Source: JAGPDF01 sp052035735
Lineage (GTDB): Bacteria > Acidobacteriota > Thermoanaerobaculia > Multivoradales > JAGPDF01
NCBI GenBank assembly: GCA_052035735.1
Contig: JBPOHI010000086.1
Coordinates: 48,454 to 112,453 of the forward strand
Length of the DNA stretch: 64,000 nucleotides
Reading direction: 5' to 3'
The notes below the pieces were generated by a model. The model had not been told where the DNA came from. It did no database searches and saw nothing but the letters and a program-made list of their open reading frames with translations. Position 1 is the first letter of the stretch; every line of letters starts with the position of its first letter. The translations under genes and the position numbers were made by a program. Positions 8,611 through 17,640 of the stretch are shown in pieces.

Positions 8611-10386
8611 ATGGCCTACTCCTTCGCCCCCAGACTCCGCCTCGCTCCGCTCTGGCCAGCCCTGGCTGCCCTCGCCCTGGCGGCGATTCTGGCGTCGATC
8701 CTGCTCCCCCGGACGCTCGCCGAAGCGGCTACCGCGCAATTGGCGCAGGAGACCCGCCTGCTCACTGCGGCGGTGCCGCATCCGGCCACCTTCGCTGGCC
8801 CGGATCTCGTCCTCGAGCAGCGGCTGCGGCAGCTCGTCGCCGGCACCGACTTCCGCATTACGGTCGTCGCTCTCGACGGCACCGTGCTCGCCGACAGCGA
8901 CCGCCGCGACGACGAGCTCGCGGCGATGGACAACCACCGCTCTCGTCCGGAGATCGCTGCCGCGCTCGCGCGGGGAGAGGGCAGCGCCGTGCGCCACAGC
9001 GACACCACCGGGCACGACACGCTCTACGCCGCCCGGCTGGTACGCGACGACGCCGGCCGCTCCTGGATTCTCCGCCTCGGCCAGCCCCTGTCGACGGTTT
9101 CCGCCCTCAATCGCCACCTGCGGCGGATCCTGATGCTCGCCGTCCTGGCCGCGCTGGCCCTGGTCGCGCTGCTCTCCTGGTGGCTGACTCGGGCGCTCTT
9201 CCGCCCGCTCGGCGAGTTGCTCGCCGCAGCGGACCTCATGGGGCGCGGCGACTACAGCACCCCATTCCGCGTGCCCGAGCAGCGCGAGTTGGCGCGCCTC
9301 GGCAACTCGCTCGCGCGCATCGCGCGTCACGCCGGCGAGCAGCTGCGCGCCGTCGAAGCGGAGCGCGATCACCTGCGAGCCACCGTGGCCGGGATGACCG
9401 AAGGTGTGCTGGTGACCGACGCGCGCGGCAAGGTGCGGCTGCTCAACCCCGCGTTCTGCCAGATCTTCGGCGTACCGGCGAAGACCGTTCCCGCCGACGC
9501 CCTGGACCTCGCCCGCGAGCCCCGTCTGGTCGACCTCGTGCGCCAGGTCTTGGCCGACGGCGGCGAGCGCACCCTGCACCTCGAGCGCCTCGAACCGGTC
9601 CGTCGCACGCTCGCCCTCGCCGGAGCCTCTCTCGGAGCGGAAGAAGGGGCCGTCATCGTCGTACGCGACATCACCGAGTCGGAGCAGCTCAACCGCATGC
9701 GGCGTGACTTCGTGGCCAACGTCTCGCACGAGTTGCGCACGCCGCTGGCGGCGATCCAGGGCTACGCAGAGACGCTGAGCGACGGCGCGGTCGACGAGCG
9801 CGAGACCGCCCTGCGCTTCAGCCAGCGGATCGTCGAGCAGTGCCGCCGGCTGGGGGCGTTGCTCGCCGATCTCCTGACGCTCTCCCGCCTCGAGGGCAAG
9901 GAGCCGCTCGAGACCCTCGAGCCGGTCGACCTGCGGACGGTGGCCCGCGAGGCGATCGAGCTCGTCGCGGGACTCGCGGCGGCGAAACAGGTCACGGTCG
10001 AGCTCGAAGCGGGAGCGTCGCCGGTCGTTCCCGGCGATCCGGAGGGGCTTTTCCGCCTGTTCTCGAACCTGCTCGAGAACGCCGTCAAGTACAACCAGCC
10101 CGGAGGCCAAGTCGCCGTCGCGCTCGCCACCCGCGAACCGGCACCCGCGACGGCCGTCATCGAGGTCAGAGACACCGGCATCGGCATCCCGGGGTCGGCG
10201 CTGCCGCGCATCTTCGAGCGCTTCTACCGCGTCGACAAGGGCCGGGCGCGCGAAGAGGGGGGCACCGGCCTGGGCCTCGCCATCGTCAAGCACGTCGCCC
10301 AGGCGCACCAGGGGCGGGTCGAGGTCGAGAGCGAGCTCGGCAAAGGCTCGACGTTCCGCGTGCTGCTGCCGATCGAACGCCCCTAG
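8611..10386 (+). CDS. phoR: PhoR-like sensor histidine kinase
   Basis: A membrane histidine kinase of 591 residues. A first transmembrane segment (about 14-33), a periplasmic sensor region (about 35-172) and a second segment (about 173-193) are followed by HAMP-like sequence, a PAS domain (about 258-355) and the kinase core. His373 in SHELRTPLA is the phosphorylation site. The N box is NLLENAVKYN and the G boxes are RDTGIGIP and GTGLGLAIVKH. The PAS-HisKA-HATPase order and the location between ppx and a phosphate porin fit PhoR. Unusually, no response regulator gene adjoins it. Confidence 0.82.
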   Translation: MAYSFAPRLRLAPLWPALAALALAAILASILLPRTLAEAATAQLAQETRLLTAAVPHPATFAGPDLVLEQRLRQLVAGTDFRITVVALDGTVLADSDRRDDELAAMDNHRSRPEIAAALARGEGSAVRHSDTTGHDTLYAARLVRDDAGRSWILRLGQPLSTVSALNRHLRRILMLAVLAALALVALLSWWLTRALFRPLGELLAAADLMGRGDYSTPFRVPEQRELARLGNSLARIARHAGEQLRAVEAERDHLRATVAGMTEGVLVTDARGKVRLLNPAFCQIFGVPAKTVPADALDLAREPRLVDLVRQVLADGGERTLHLERLEPVRRTLALAGASLGAEEGAVIVVRDITESEQLNRMRRDFVANVSHELRTPLAAIQGYAETLSDGAVDERETALRFSQRIVEQCRRLGALLADLLTLSRLEGKEPLETLEPVDLRTVAREAIELVAGLAAAKQVTVELEAGASPVVPGDPEGLFRLFSNLLENAVKYNQPGGQVAVALATREPAPATAVIEVRDTGIGIPGSALPRIFERFYRVDKGRAREEGGTGLGLAIVKHVAQAHQGRVEVESELGKGSTFRVLLPIERP

Positions 10387-10430
10387 CGCACGGCACTCCC
10401 TCCCCGGCGGTGCCGGCTCTCCCGCGGAGC

Positions 10431-10459
10431 CTGTCGCACGCCTGTCACATTCACGTCGC
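10431..10459 (+). promoter_or_regulatory. Triple Pho-box-like repeat upstream of the porin
   Basis: Three half sites with an exact 11-base period: CTGTCGC (10431), CTGTCAC (10442) and ACGTCGC (10453). The site points towards the porin start 116 bases downstream. TATCTT at 10481-10486 is a possible -10 element. This is the clearest multi-copy Pho-type site in the window. Confidence 0.6.
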
Positions 10460-10574
10460 AGCTTCGCAGGCCGCCGCCGATATCTTGCTTTCCAAGCGCG
10501 GCGCCATTCCGAGCTCACCACTCCCGGCGTCACGACGGTTTTCTGATCCGCCACCATCAAGGAGGAGTTTCGTC

Positions 10575-11933
10575 ATGCGTAAGTCCCTCGTTTTCGCCGC
10601 AGGTCTCTGCCTGCTCGCCCTCGGCCTCGCCGCGAGCGCCGTCGCCCAGCAGCCGTTGATGGGCCTCTACTACAACGAAGTCGAGAAGGACGGGCGGGTC
10701 TACGTCTTCAATACCCCCGAGCGCTTCGCCTCGTGGTCTGCCAGCGGCGAAATCGGAACCGCGGTCACGCTCGTTGGTCGGGCGGTAGATGGCAAGACCC
10801 TGGTCGCCGAGAACGAAACCGCGGTCGACCTCTACCTGTTCAAGCACAACCTTCCCGGGTACGACCGGCCTTCGCCGAAACCCTACGCCCCCGCCTTCGA
10901 CCTCTCGTGGAAGGACGGCAAGACGACGATCAAGTCGAAGAGTGCCGAGCTGAACATCTCGAACCGCATGCAGATCCGCTTCACCCACGAGGATCTCGAC
11001 ACCAACAGCTCCACCTCCAAGCCCGAGCGCGACAGCTTCCGCTTGCGGCGCATGAAGATGAAGTTCGATGGTTGGGCGTATACCAAGAACCTGACCTACG
11101 AGTTCCAGGCGAACTTCGCGGACTCCGCGAACATCCTCGAGGACGCGAACGTCAACTACGACTTCACCAAGGGCAACAAGGCGTTCATGATCAAGGCGGG
11201 TCAGTTCAAGGTGCCGTTCGGCCGCCAGGAGTTGACGTCCTCTGGATCGCAGCAGTTCGTCGACCGCGCTGCGGTCTCGAACACCTTTGCTCGCGGACGC
11301 GACATCGGCGTGCAGCTCTGGGGCACGCCAGGCAACAGCAAGCTCGACTGGCGCATCGGCGTCTTCAACGGCAACGGCCGCACCGTGTCGCGCAACGACA
11401 ATGACGACCTGCAGCTGAACGCCCGCCTGGCCTGGCAGCCGTTTGGCGATGTCAAGTACTCGGAGAGCGATTTCGAGTCCAGCGGGAACTTCCTTTTCGC
11501 GATTGCTGCCGACTACGAAGCCAACGTCAGGGAAGTCGCGGCCTCGGGGTCGGCAGTGGCCCACCAGAACGATCAGGAGATCATCGGCATCGACGTCGCC
11601 GCGAAGTTCGCCGGCTTCTCCTTCTACGGCGAGGTGTTCGACCGCTCGAACGACCGCAACAAGAACTTCTCCGACTTCGACGACGCCGGGATCATTCTGC
11701 AGGCTGGCTACTTCATCGTACCCAAGAAGTTCGAAGTCGCCCTTCGCGCGGCTGAGTTCGATCCCAACACCGACGTCAGCAACAACGAGCGCACCGAGAA
11801 CGGCATCGCCTTCAACTGGTTCCCCAACAAGCACAACCACAAGCTGCAGGCGGACTACCGCCTGATCGAAGACAAGGGTCGCGCGAACTCTGACGACAAG
11901 GAGTTCCGGCTCCAGTACCAGCTCATCTTCTAG
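10575..11933 (+). CDS. Phosphate-selective porin, OprO/OprP family
   Basis: An outer-membrane beta-barrel channel, 452 residues with a signal peptide (MRKSLVFAAGLCLLALGL, cleavage after AVAQ). The mature part shows alternating beta-strand patterns typical of the Porin_O_P family, including FKVPFGRQEL and QFVDRAAVSNTF, the region around the channel constriction. It ends in QLIF, a C-terminal aromatic suited to BAM-mediated assembly. The start follows GGAGGAG at 10561. Pho-type repeats upstream and a strong terminator downstream mark it as a single-gene unit, probably induced by phosphate limitation. Confidence 0.9.
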   Translation: MRKSLVFAAGLCLLALGLAASAVAQQPLMGLYYNEVEKDGRVYVFNTPERFASWSASGEIGTAVTLVGRAVDGKTLVAENETAVDLYLFKHNLPGYDRPSPKPYAPAFDLSWKDGKTTIKSKSAELNISNRMQIRFTHEDLDTNSSTSKPERDSFRLRRMKMKFDGWAYTKNLTYEFQANFADSANILEDANVNYDFTKGNKAFMIKAGQFKVPFGRQELTSSGSQQFVDRAAVSNTFARGRDIGVQLWGTPGNSKLDWRIGVFNGNGRTVSRNDNDDLQLNARLAWQPFGDVKYSESDFESSGNFLFAIAADYEANVREVAASGSAVAHQNDQEIIGIDVAAKFAGFSFYGEVFDRSNDRNKNFSDFDDAGIILQAGYFIVPKKFEVALRAAEFDPNTDVSNNERTENGIAFNWFPNKHNHKLQADYRLIEDKGRANSDDKEFRLQYQLIF

Positions 11934-11948
11934 AATCTCCCTCGGGTT

Positions 11949-11988
11949 GGGGAGACCCTCTCTCCCGAGGGTCTCCCCTCTTTTTTTT
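11949..11988 (+). terminator. Strong intrinsic terminator after the porin gene
   Basis: A perfect 12-bp stem (GGGGAGACCCTC / GAGGGTCTCCCC) with a 6-base loop is followed by TCTTTTTTTT. It ends porin transcription before phoU. Confidence 0.93.
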
Positions 11989-12031
11989 GAATCCGTAGTA
12001 GGTTCCGCGTTCAGCTGGAGAAAGCGACCCC

Positions 12032-12709
12032 ATGGAACGTCATCGAGACCAGGATTTCGAGCAGATTCGCCAGTCGCTCCTCCGCATGGGCGGGCTGGTC
12101 GAGAGGATGATCAGTGAAGCGATGGCGGCGCTGGTCGAGCGCGATCCGGCGCGTGCCCAGGCGGTGATCCGCACCGACAGCGAAGTCGACCAGCTCGAGA
12201 AGGAGCTCGACGACGCCTGCTACGCCGTGCTGGCGCTGCAACAGCCGACGGCGATCGACCTGCGCTTCCTGGTCGCGGTGATGAAGATCTCCACCGACCT
12301 CGAACGCATGGGCGACTCGGCAGTCAACGTGGCGCAGGCGGTGGAGGTGCTGAACCAGGAGCCGCCGCTCAAGCCCTACATCGACCTGCCTCGCCTGGCG
12401 GTGATCACCCAGGAGATGGTGCGCGACGCCCTCGACAGCTTCGTCCGCCGCGACGCCCGCGCCGCCTTCGAGGTCTGCCGGCGCGACGACGAGGTCGACG
12501 CGCTCTACCGCCAGCTCTTCCGCGAGCTCCTCACCTACATGATGGAGGATCCGCGGACGGTGGCGCGGGCGCTGCATCTACTGCTCATCGCGCGCAACTA
12601 CGAACGCATCGCCGATCATGCCACCAACATCGGCGAGGATGTCGTCTTCTACGTCGAGGGGCGCGACATCCGCCACCTCACGCCGGCAGACATCGCAGAG
12701 CGCAGGTAG
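12032..12709 (+). CDS. phoU: Phosphate-specific transport regulator PhoU
   Basis: A cytoplasmic three-helix-bundle repeat protein of 225 residues, canonical PhoU length. Two tandem PhoU domains are seen, with the metal-binding signatures DLRFLVAVMKISTDLERMGD and LLIARNYERIADHATNIGED. It couples the Pst transporter to PhoR signalling and restrains the Pho response when phosphate is sufficient. It lies upstream of pstSCAB but is cut off from it by three unrelated genes, whereas phoU usually follows pstB. The ATG is preceded by CTGGAGAAAG. Confidence 0.95.
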   Translation: MERHRDQDFEQIRQSLLRMGGLVERMISEAMAALVERDPARAQAVIRTDSEVDQLEKELDDACYAVLALQQPTAIDLRFLVAVMKISTDLERMGDSAVNVAQAVEVLNQEPPLKPYIDLPRLAVITQEMVRDALDSFVRRDARAAFEVCRRDDEVDALYRQLFRELLTYMMEDPRTVARALHLLLIARNYERIADHATNIGEDVVFYVEGRDIRHLTPADIAERR

Positions 12710-12741
12710 CGTCCATCTCCTGACCCGCGCAACTGCTTCGA

Positions 12742-14313
12742 CTAGGGGATCGCGGCACTCCAGCGGTAGGCCGTTGCGGCCTCGAACCCGTCGCGGAAGA
12801 GGCCGTTGCAAGAGGGTTCTGGCAGAGCCTCCACCGCGCCGATGTCACAGCCGGCTCCTTGCGGCCGGGCGACCTGACGCTGATCGATCCCGAACTGGGG
12901 CAGCACGCAGCTACCCAGGTCTTCGGCCAGGCTCCCGGGAGGGAGGACGTGCGTCCGGGTGACCTCCTGGCCGGGCGAGAGAGCGCAGTGGAAAGCGAGC
13001 GGTGGCAGCGTCACCGTCGTGTTCGGCCGGTTCCCCGAGGTCGTCGCAGTGCCGCAGCTGGCGTCCGGCCAGAGGCTGAACTGCAACAGGTTCGGCGCCT
13101 GATCGAAATGACAGCTGTCGGACCCGGTACTGGCGCTGTTGCCGCTGAACAGCACGTTCTTGATCTCCGTCGAACTGCCGCCGGTCCCGCCGGACCATAG
13201 CCCACCCCCGAGCGTCGCCAGGTTGCCGGCCACCGTGACGTGCGTCAAGCGGAGATCGCCGTCGCTCGAAATGCCCCCGCCGACTCCGCCGGTCGCGATG
13301 TTGGCCGAAATCGTCGCATTCGACACCACCAGGGCGCCCGCGCTGTCGATCCCTCCTCCCTGGACCGCGCGGTTGCCGGCGAGCGTGGTCGCGGTCGCCT
13401 CGAGCTCCGCGTCGGCCGCGACCCGCAGACCGCCGCCGACGCCTGCAACGGCCTGGTTGTCGAAGAGCTCGGTCTCGGTGAGCGTTACCGAGCTGCCAAA
13501 GGCGGCGTTCAGGCCGCCGCCGGCGAACTCGCTCCGGTTGTCCGAGATCCGGCTGCGCGAGACGGTCGCCGGGAAGAGGCCGCGCAACGAGAGACCGCCG
13601 CCGACCGTCGTATCGGACAGGTTCTCGGCGACGTTGTGGACGATCGAGCTGTCCTCGACATAGAGCTCGCCGGTCCAGAACTCGACCCCGCCGCCATCGC
13701 CGCCGGAGCGATTGCCTGCGATCTCGCTCCCCACGAGCTGCAGCAATCCGCCGTTGAGGTTGATCCCGCCGCCGCCACCCGCGGCCTCGTTGCCGCTCAC
13801 CGCCGAGGCGACCAGCGACAGCGTCGCGTTGGCCGCCGCGATGCCGCCCCCCCAGGCGCCGGAGAGGCTGTCGCGCACCGTCGATGCGTGCAGCGAGAGT
13901 CGGGTGTCCCCCACCGCCCCCGTGCCGTCGACGAAGATCGCGCCGCCCGGTCCAGCGCCCGAGAAGCCCCGGGTGAAGACGATCCCCTCCGCGAACACCA
14001 CCGAGCCGGAGAGCACATGGAGAATCCTCGTGCCGAGCCCTCCGGAGAGCGTGATCCGGCCGCCGCCGTCGAGCGTCACCTCGCCGAACACGAGCTTCTC
14101 GCCAGCGACGAGGATGGTGTGCGGCGCCGGGCCGCAGGAGAAGGTCAGCGTGCCGCCTCCCGTCGTCACCGCGAGCAGCGCCGCGTCGAGCGCGGCTTCG
14201 GTGCACGACGCCGGAGTTCCGGCTCCGACGACTGCGTCGGCGGCGGCGAGGCGCGAGGCCCCGGCGACCAGTCCGAAGACGATCCACCATGCGGGAAGAG
14301 CGCGGTTGTGCAT
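12742..14313 (-). CDS. Secreted right-handed beta-helix protein with shared C-terminal tag
   Basis: A 523-residue exported protein with a signal peptide (cleavage near SRLAAADA). The body is built of parallel beta-helix repeats with many GGG(I/L) turns. Near the C-terminus the sequence QRQVARPQGAGCDIGAVE matches the segment found at the end of many polymorphic outer-membrane-type helices (choice-of-anchor Q). It then ends with LFRDGFEAATAYRWSAAIP, the tag shared with four other secreted proteins here. GAGGAGAC precedes the ATG. The function is unknown; adhesion or surface display is possible. It is convergent with phoU and divergent from the sigma factor gene. Confidence 0.82.
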   Translation of the reverse strand: MHNRALPAWWIVFGLVAGASRLAAADAVVGAGTPASCTEAALDAALLAVTTGGGTLTFSCGPAPHTILVAGEKLVFGEVTLDGGGRITLSGGLGTRILHVLSGSVVFAEGIVFTRGFSGAGPGGAIFVDGTGAVGDTRLSLHASTVRDSLSGAWGGGIAAANATLSLVASAVSGNEAAGGGGGINLNGGLLQLVGSEIAGNRSGGDGGGVEFWTGELYVEDSSIVHNVAENLSDTTVGGGLSLRGLFPATVSRSRISDNRSEFAGGGLNAAFGSSVTLTETELFDNQAVAGVGGGLRVAADAELEATATTLAGNRAVQGGGIDSAGALVVSNATISANIATGGVGGGISSDGDLRLTHVTVAGNLATLGGGLWSGGTGGSSTEIKNVLFSGNSASTGSDSCHFDQAPNLLQFSLWPDASCGTATTSGNRPNTTVTLPPLAFHCALSPGQEVTRTHVLPPGSLAEDLGSCVLPQFGIDQRQVARPQGAGCDIGAVEALPEPSCNGLFRDGFEAATAYRWSAAIP

Positions 14314-14423
14314 GAACTTGTCTCCTCAGGAGCGCCGTGCGTGCTTCTTATCGAGCGCTCTCTCCAGTTCGGCGAACGGATCGCCGGCGCGAAAGCGGAC
14401 AGGGGGTGCAGTAAGCTGCGGCA

Positions 14424-14999
14424 GTGTCCGCACCGGATTCGGCAGACGACCTGACCAACCTGATCGAAGCCTGGCAAGAGGGCCCTGGCGTGCCGGTCGA
14501 CGCTCTTTGGCAGGTGGCCTACGCCGAGCTCAAGAAGGTCGCCCGTGCGCGACTGCGCGGCAGCGGGCCGCACACCGTGCTCGACACCACGGCGTTGGTC
14601 AACGAGTCCTACCTCAAGCTCGCGCGGGTCGGCCGGCTCAGAGTCGAGAGCCGGGGGAAGTTCTTCGCCTATGCCTCGCGTGTGATGCGGTCGGTCATCA
14701 TCGACCTGGTGCGCGAACGCCAGGCGGACCGCCGCGGCGGCGGAGTCTCCCCCGTCACGCTCGACACCGCCGCGATCGACGGCAGGAAGAGCGCCCTCGC
14801 TGCCGAACCGCTGCGCGTCGACGAGGCCCTCGTGGAGCTCGAAAGGGTCGAACCCAGGCTGGCGAGGGTGGTCGAGATGCGGTACTTCGCCGGACTCTCG
14901 GAGGTCGAGATCGCCGCCGCCCTGGGACTCACCGATCGCACCGTCCGGCGTGACTGGCAGAAGGCCAAGCTCCTCCTGCACTCGATGCTGCAGGGATGA
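14424..14999 (+). CDS. ECF-type RNA polymerase sigma factor of the kinase-linked group
   Basis: A 191-residue sigma factor of the Sigma70_ECF/TIGR02999 kind. Region 2 is seen in TTALVNESYLKLARV and FFAYASRVMRSVIIDLVRER, and region 4 in VVEMRYFAGLSEVEIAAALGLTDRTVRRDW. The start is GTG 14424. Its stop overlaps the start of the Ser/Thr kinase gene (ATGA at 14996), so translation of the two is coupled. Members of this group lack a classical anti-sigma factor and are thought to be controlled through a linked kinase. Confidence 0.9.
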   Translation: MSAPDSADDLTNLIEAWQEGPGVPVDALWQVAYAELKKVARARLRGSGPHTVLDTTALVNESYLKLARVGRLRVESRGKFFAYASRVMRSVIIDLVRERQADRRGGGVSPVTLDTAAIDGRKSALAAEPLRVDEALVELERVEPRLARVVEMRYFAGLSEVEIAAALGLTDRTVRRDWQKAKLLLHSMLQG

Positions 15000-17467
15000 G
15001 CCGGCTGCCCTGCCCGCCCGGGCGCTGGCCGGCATTCTCGCAGCTGCTCGACCGGGCGCTCGATCGCCCGGAGGGGGAGCGCGCCGCCTGGCTCGCGGCA
15101 CTCCCAGAGGGCGACCGCGACCTGCTGCCCGCGCTGCGCGCGGTGCTGTCCGCGGACGGCGGCGGAACCGCGCTCGCGTCCGACGCCCTGTCGGCCCTCG
15201 CCGAGCTCGGCGCGCTCGACGCCGGCGCTGCTGCGGCGGCGGGCTCGGAGCCGCGGTCCGCCGCCGATTCCGCCGATTCCGCCGATGCCGCCGATGCCGA
15301 TGATGCGCCGACGCCCGGCCCGCGGCCAGGCGACCGGATCGGACCCTACGCGCTCGAGCGCGAGCTCGGCAGAGGTGGCATGGGGGTCGTCTGGCTCGCC
15401 CAGCGGAGCGATGGCGCCTATGCGCGCCAGGTGGCGCTCAAGCTCCCGCACGCGCACCTCGCCGGCGGCGCGGCGCGCCGGCGATTTCACCGCGAACGCG
15501 ACATCCTGGCGGCGCTCGATCACCCGAACATCGCCCAGTTCCTCGACGCCGGTGTGACTCCGGAGGGAAGCCCCTACCTCGCCCTCGAGCTCGTCTCCGG
15601 AGTGCCGATCACCGAGGCCTGCCGAGCCGCTGGCTGGGGCATCGGCCGCCGGGTCGAGCTCGTCGGCCAGGTGGCCGCCGCGGTGCAGGCCGCGCACGCG
15701 CGCCTGATCGTGCATCGCGACCTCAAGCCTTCGAACGTCATGGTCACCGCCGGCGGCGCCGTCCGCCTGCTCGACTTCGGCATCGCCAAGCTCCTCGAGA
15801 CCGTCGAGACCGGCGACTCGGGCCCGGCAGCCACCCAGCTGACCGTCGAAGGCGCGCGCCTCGCGACCCCCGACTACGCGGCACCCGAGCAGCTCACCGG
15901 CGCGCCGGTCACCGTCGCCACCGACGTCTACTCGCTCGGCGTCCTGCTCTTCGAGCTGCTCACGGGTCGCCGCCCCTTCGCCGCTGCCGCCGGGCCGGCG
16001 CGGCTGCTGCAGATCCTCTCGCCGGGCAGCGTCGCGCCGCGCGCCTCGGCCCGGATCGACCCGGTGCACGCCGCGACGGTCGGCGGCAGGACGCCGCGAG
16101 AGCTCGCGCGGGCGCTCACCGGCGATCTCGACGCCATTCTCGCCAAAGCCCTGGCGGTCGACCCCGCGGAGCGCTACGCCTCGGCCGAAGCGTTCGCTGC
16201 CGATCTCGAGCACTATCGCCGACTCGAGCCGATCGTCGCGCGCCGCAGCGGCGGCCTGAAGAGGTCGCTGCTCTTCGTGCGCCGGCACCGGTTGAGCGTC
16301 GGACTCGCTGCCGCGCTGGCCGTGGCCTCGGCGCTCGGACTGGCTGGCATCCTCTGGCAGTCGGCGCGCACGGCACGCGAGGCGCGACGCGCCAATGCGA
16401 CCCGTGACTTCCTGGTCAGCGTCTTCAAAGCGAGCGACCCGCGCGTCGCCGGTTCGCGCCCGCGCGGCGAGATCACCGCCCGCGAGCTGCTCGACCTCGC
16501 GGCGGTCCGCCTCGACCGCGAGCTCCTCGCAGATCCCGAGACCCGCAGCGGCCTGCGCGAGCTGACCGCGACGATCTACACCTACCTCGACGAGCTCGAG
16601 CCGGCGCGACGGCTGGCTCGGAGCGTCAGCGAGGAGCGGCTCGCCCGCTTGTCGCCGGACGATCCGGAGCTCCTCGACAGCCTGCTCTTCGAAGTCTGGG
16701 TCGCCCTGCAGGCGGGCGACGTCACCGACGCGCGCCGCCGCCTCGACGAGCTCGGCCGTCATATCCGCGAAGCCGGCCTCGACCAATCACGCCATCGCGC
16801 CGAGTGGTACCTCGCTGCGGCCGACGTGGCCGGCGAGAGCGGCGACCTCGAGGCCCGGCGAGACCGGTTGGAGCACGCCGTTTCCCTCTACGAAAGCGCG
16901 GCTCCGCGCGACAGCGGCCACGAAGCGGCGCTGTCCAACCTGGGTGCGCTCGCTTTCGGCCGCGACGAGCTGCCGGCCGCTCTCGGCTTCCTCGACCGCG
17001 CCCTGGCCGTCGTGCGACAGGCCGAATCGGACGCGGCGATCGATCTCGGCCGCATCCAGAGCCGTCGCGGCCGGGTGCTCACCGAGCTCGGCCGCCTGGA
17101 CGAGGCCCGGGCGGCCTTCGAGGAGGCCCGACGAATCTTCGCCGAGACGCTGGGCCTCGACCACGCTTCGAGTTGGCAGGCGACGGCGGGCCTCGCGTTC
17201 GCCGAGTTGCGCAGCGGCCGTGCCGGTGCCGCCGAGCCGCTGTTCCGCATCGTCCTGGCGAGCCCAGGCTACGCGGCGCCGATCAACCGCTTTCGCCGCG
17301 GCGAAGCGGATGCGCTGTACGGCCAATTTCTCGCGGCAGCCGGCAGAAATGCCGAGGCCCGCGCGGTGCTGGCCGATGCGATCGCTGCCCTGACTAGCCA
17401 ACCGGAGGCGGCAGCCGACCGGCGGCGGGCAGAGCGCGCCCTCGCCGCCCTCCCCTCGCCGCTGTAG
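14996..17467 (+). CDS. Membrane Ser/Thr protein kinase with C-terminal TPR domain
   Basis: An 823-residue Hanks-type kinase. After an N-terminal helical segment and an Asp/Ser/Ala-rich linker come the glycine loop GRGGMG (about 124-129), Lys149 in VALK, the catalytic loop HRDLKPSN (His240, Asp242), DFG and an APEQ activation-segment end. One transmembrane helix lies at about 434-454. The remaining 370 residues form TPR-like helical repeats that probably sit outside the membrane and bind partners. The start overlaps the sigma factor stop, so the kinase probably controls that sigma factor by phosphorylation (inference from known sigma-kinase pairs). Confidence 0.9.
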   Translation: MSRLPCPPGRWPAFSQLLDRALDRPEGERAAWLAALPEGDRDLLPALRAVLSADGGGTALASDALSALAELGALDAGAAAAAGSEPRSAADSADSADAADADDAPTPGPRPGDRIGPYALERELGRGGMGVVWLAQRSDGAYARQVALKLPHAHLAGGAARRRFHRERDILAALDHPNIAQFLDAGVTPEGSPYLALELVSGVPITEACRAAGWGIGRRVELVGQVAAAVQAAHARLIVHRDLKPSNVMVTAGGAVRLLDFGIAKLLETVETGDSGPAATQLTVEGARLATPDYAAPEQLTGAPVTVATDVYSLGVLLFELLTGRRPFAAAAGPARLLQILSPGSVAPRASARIDPVHAATVGGRTPRELARALTGDLDAILAKALAVDPAERYASAEAFAADLEHYRRLEPIVARRSGGLKRSLLFVRRHRLSVGLAAALAVASALGLAGILWQSARTAREARRANATRDFLVSVFKASDPRVAGSRPRGEITARELLDLAAVRLDRELLADPETRSGLRELTATIYTYLDELEPARRLARSVSEERLARLSPDDPELLDSLLFEVWVALQAGDVTDARRRLDELGRHIREAGLDQSRHRAEWYLAAADVAGESGDLEARRDRLEHAVSLYESAAPRDSGHEAALSNLGALAFGRDELPAALGFLDRALAVVRQAESDAAIDLGRIQSRRGRVLTELGRLDEARAAFEEARRIFAETLGLDHASSWQATAGLAFAELRSGRAGAAEPLFRIVLASPGYAAPINRFRRGEADALYGQFLAAAGRNAEARAVLADAIAALTSQPEAAADRRRAERALAALPSPL

Positions 17468-17516
17468 GCCGGCGGTCGACGGCCCGGGCGACCGCGAAGT
17501 CGCTCCCTGACGACTT

Positions 17517-17534
17517 CTGTCACACCGCTGTCAC
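17517..17534 (+). promoter_or_regulatory. Pho box upstream of pstS
   Basis: CTGTCAC-ACCG-CTGTCAC: two identical half sites with an 11-base period, very close to the E. coli Pho box and pointing to pstS 107 bases downstream. A perfect TTGACA at 17563-17568 follows, but I see no good -10 at 17 bases from it. Confidence 0.7.
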
Positions 17535-17640
17535 AGGCCGGTGCCACCCCTGACAAACCCGGTTGACAGAGTGCCTCTGCCCCCGGAGTGGAACGCCTCA
17601 CGGCGTCGCCGCCGGACTCACCGACACGGAGGAATCACTT

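Noticed and set aside
8320..10560. Long open frame on the minus strand opposite the PhoR-like gene
   Set aside because: It is rich in Arg, Glu and Gly and lacks any domain. It is a shadow of the histidine kinase in GC-rich DNA.
17563..17568. TTGACA as a standard sigma-70 promoter for pstS
   Set aside because: No -10 element is found at the right distance. Activation from the Pho box is a better explanation.
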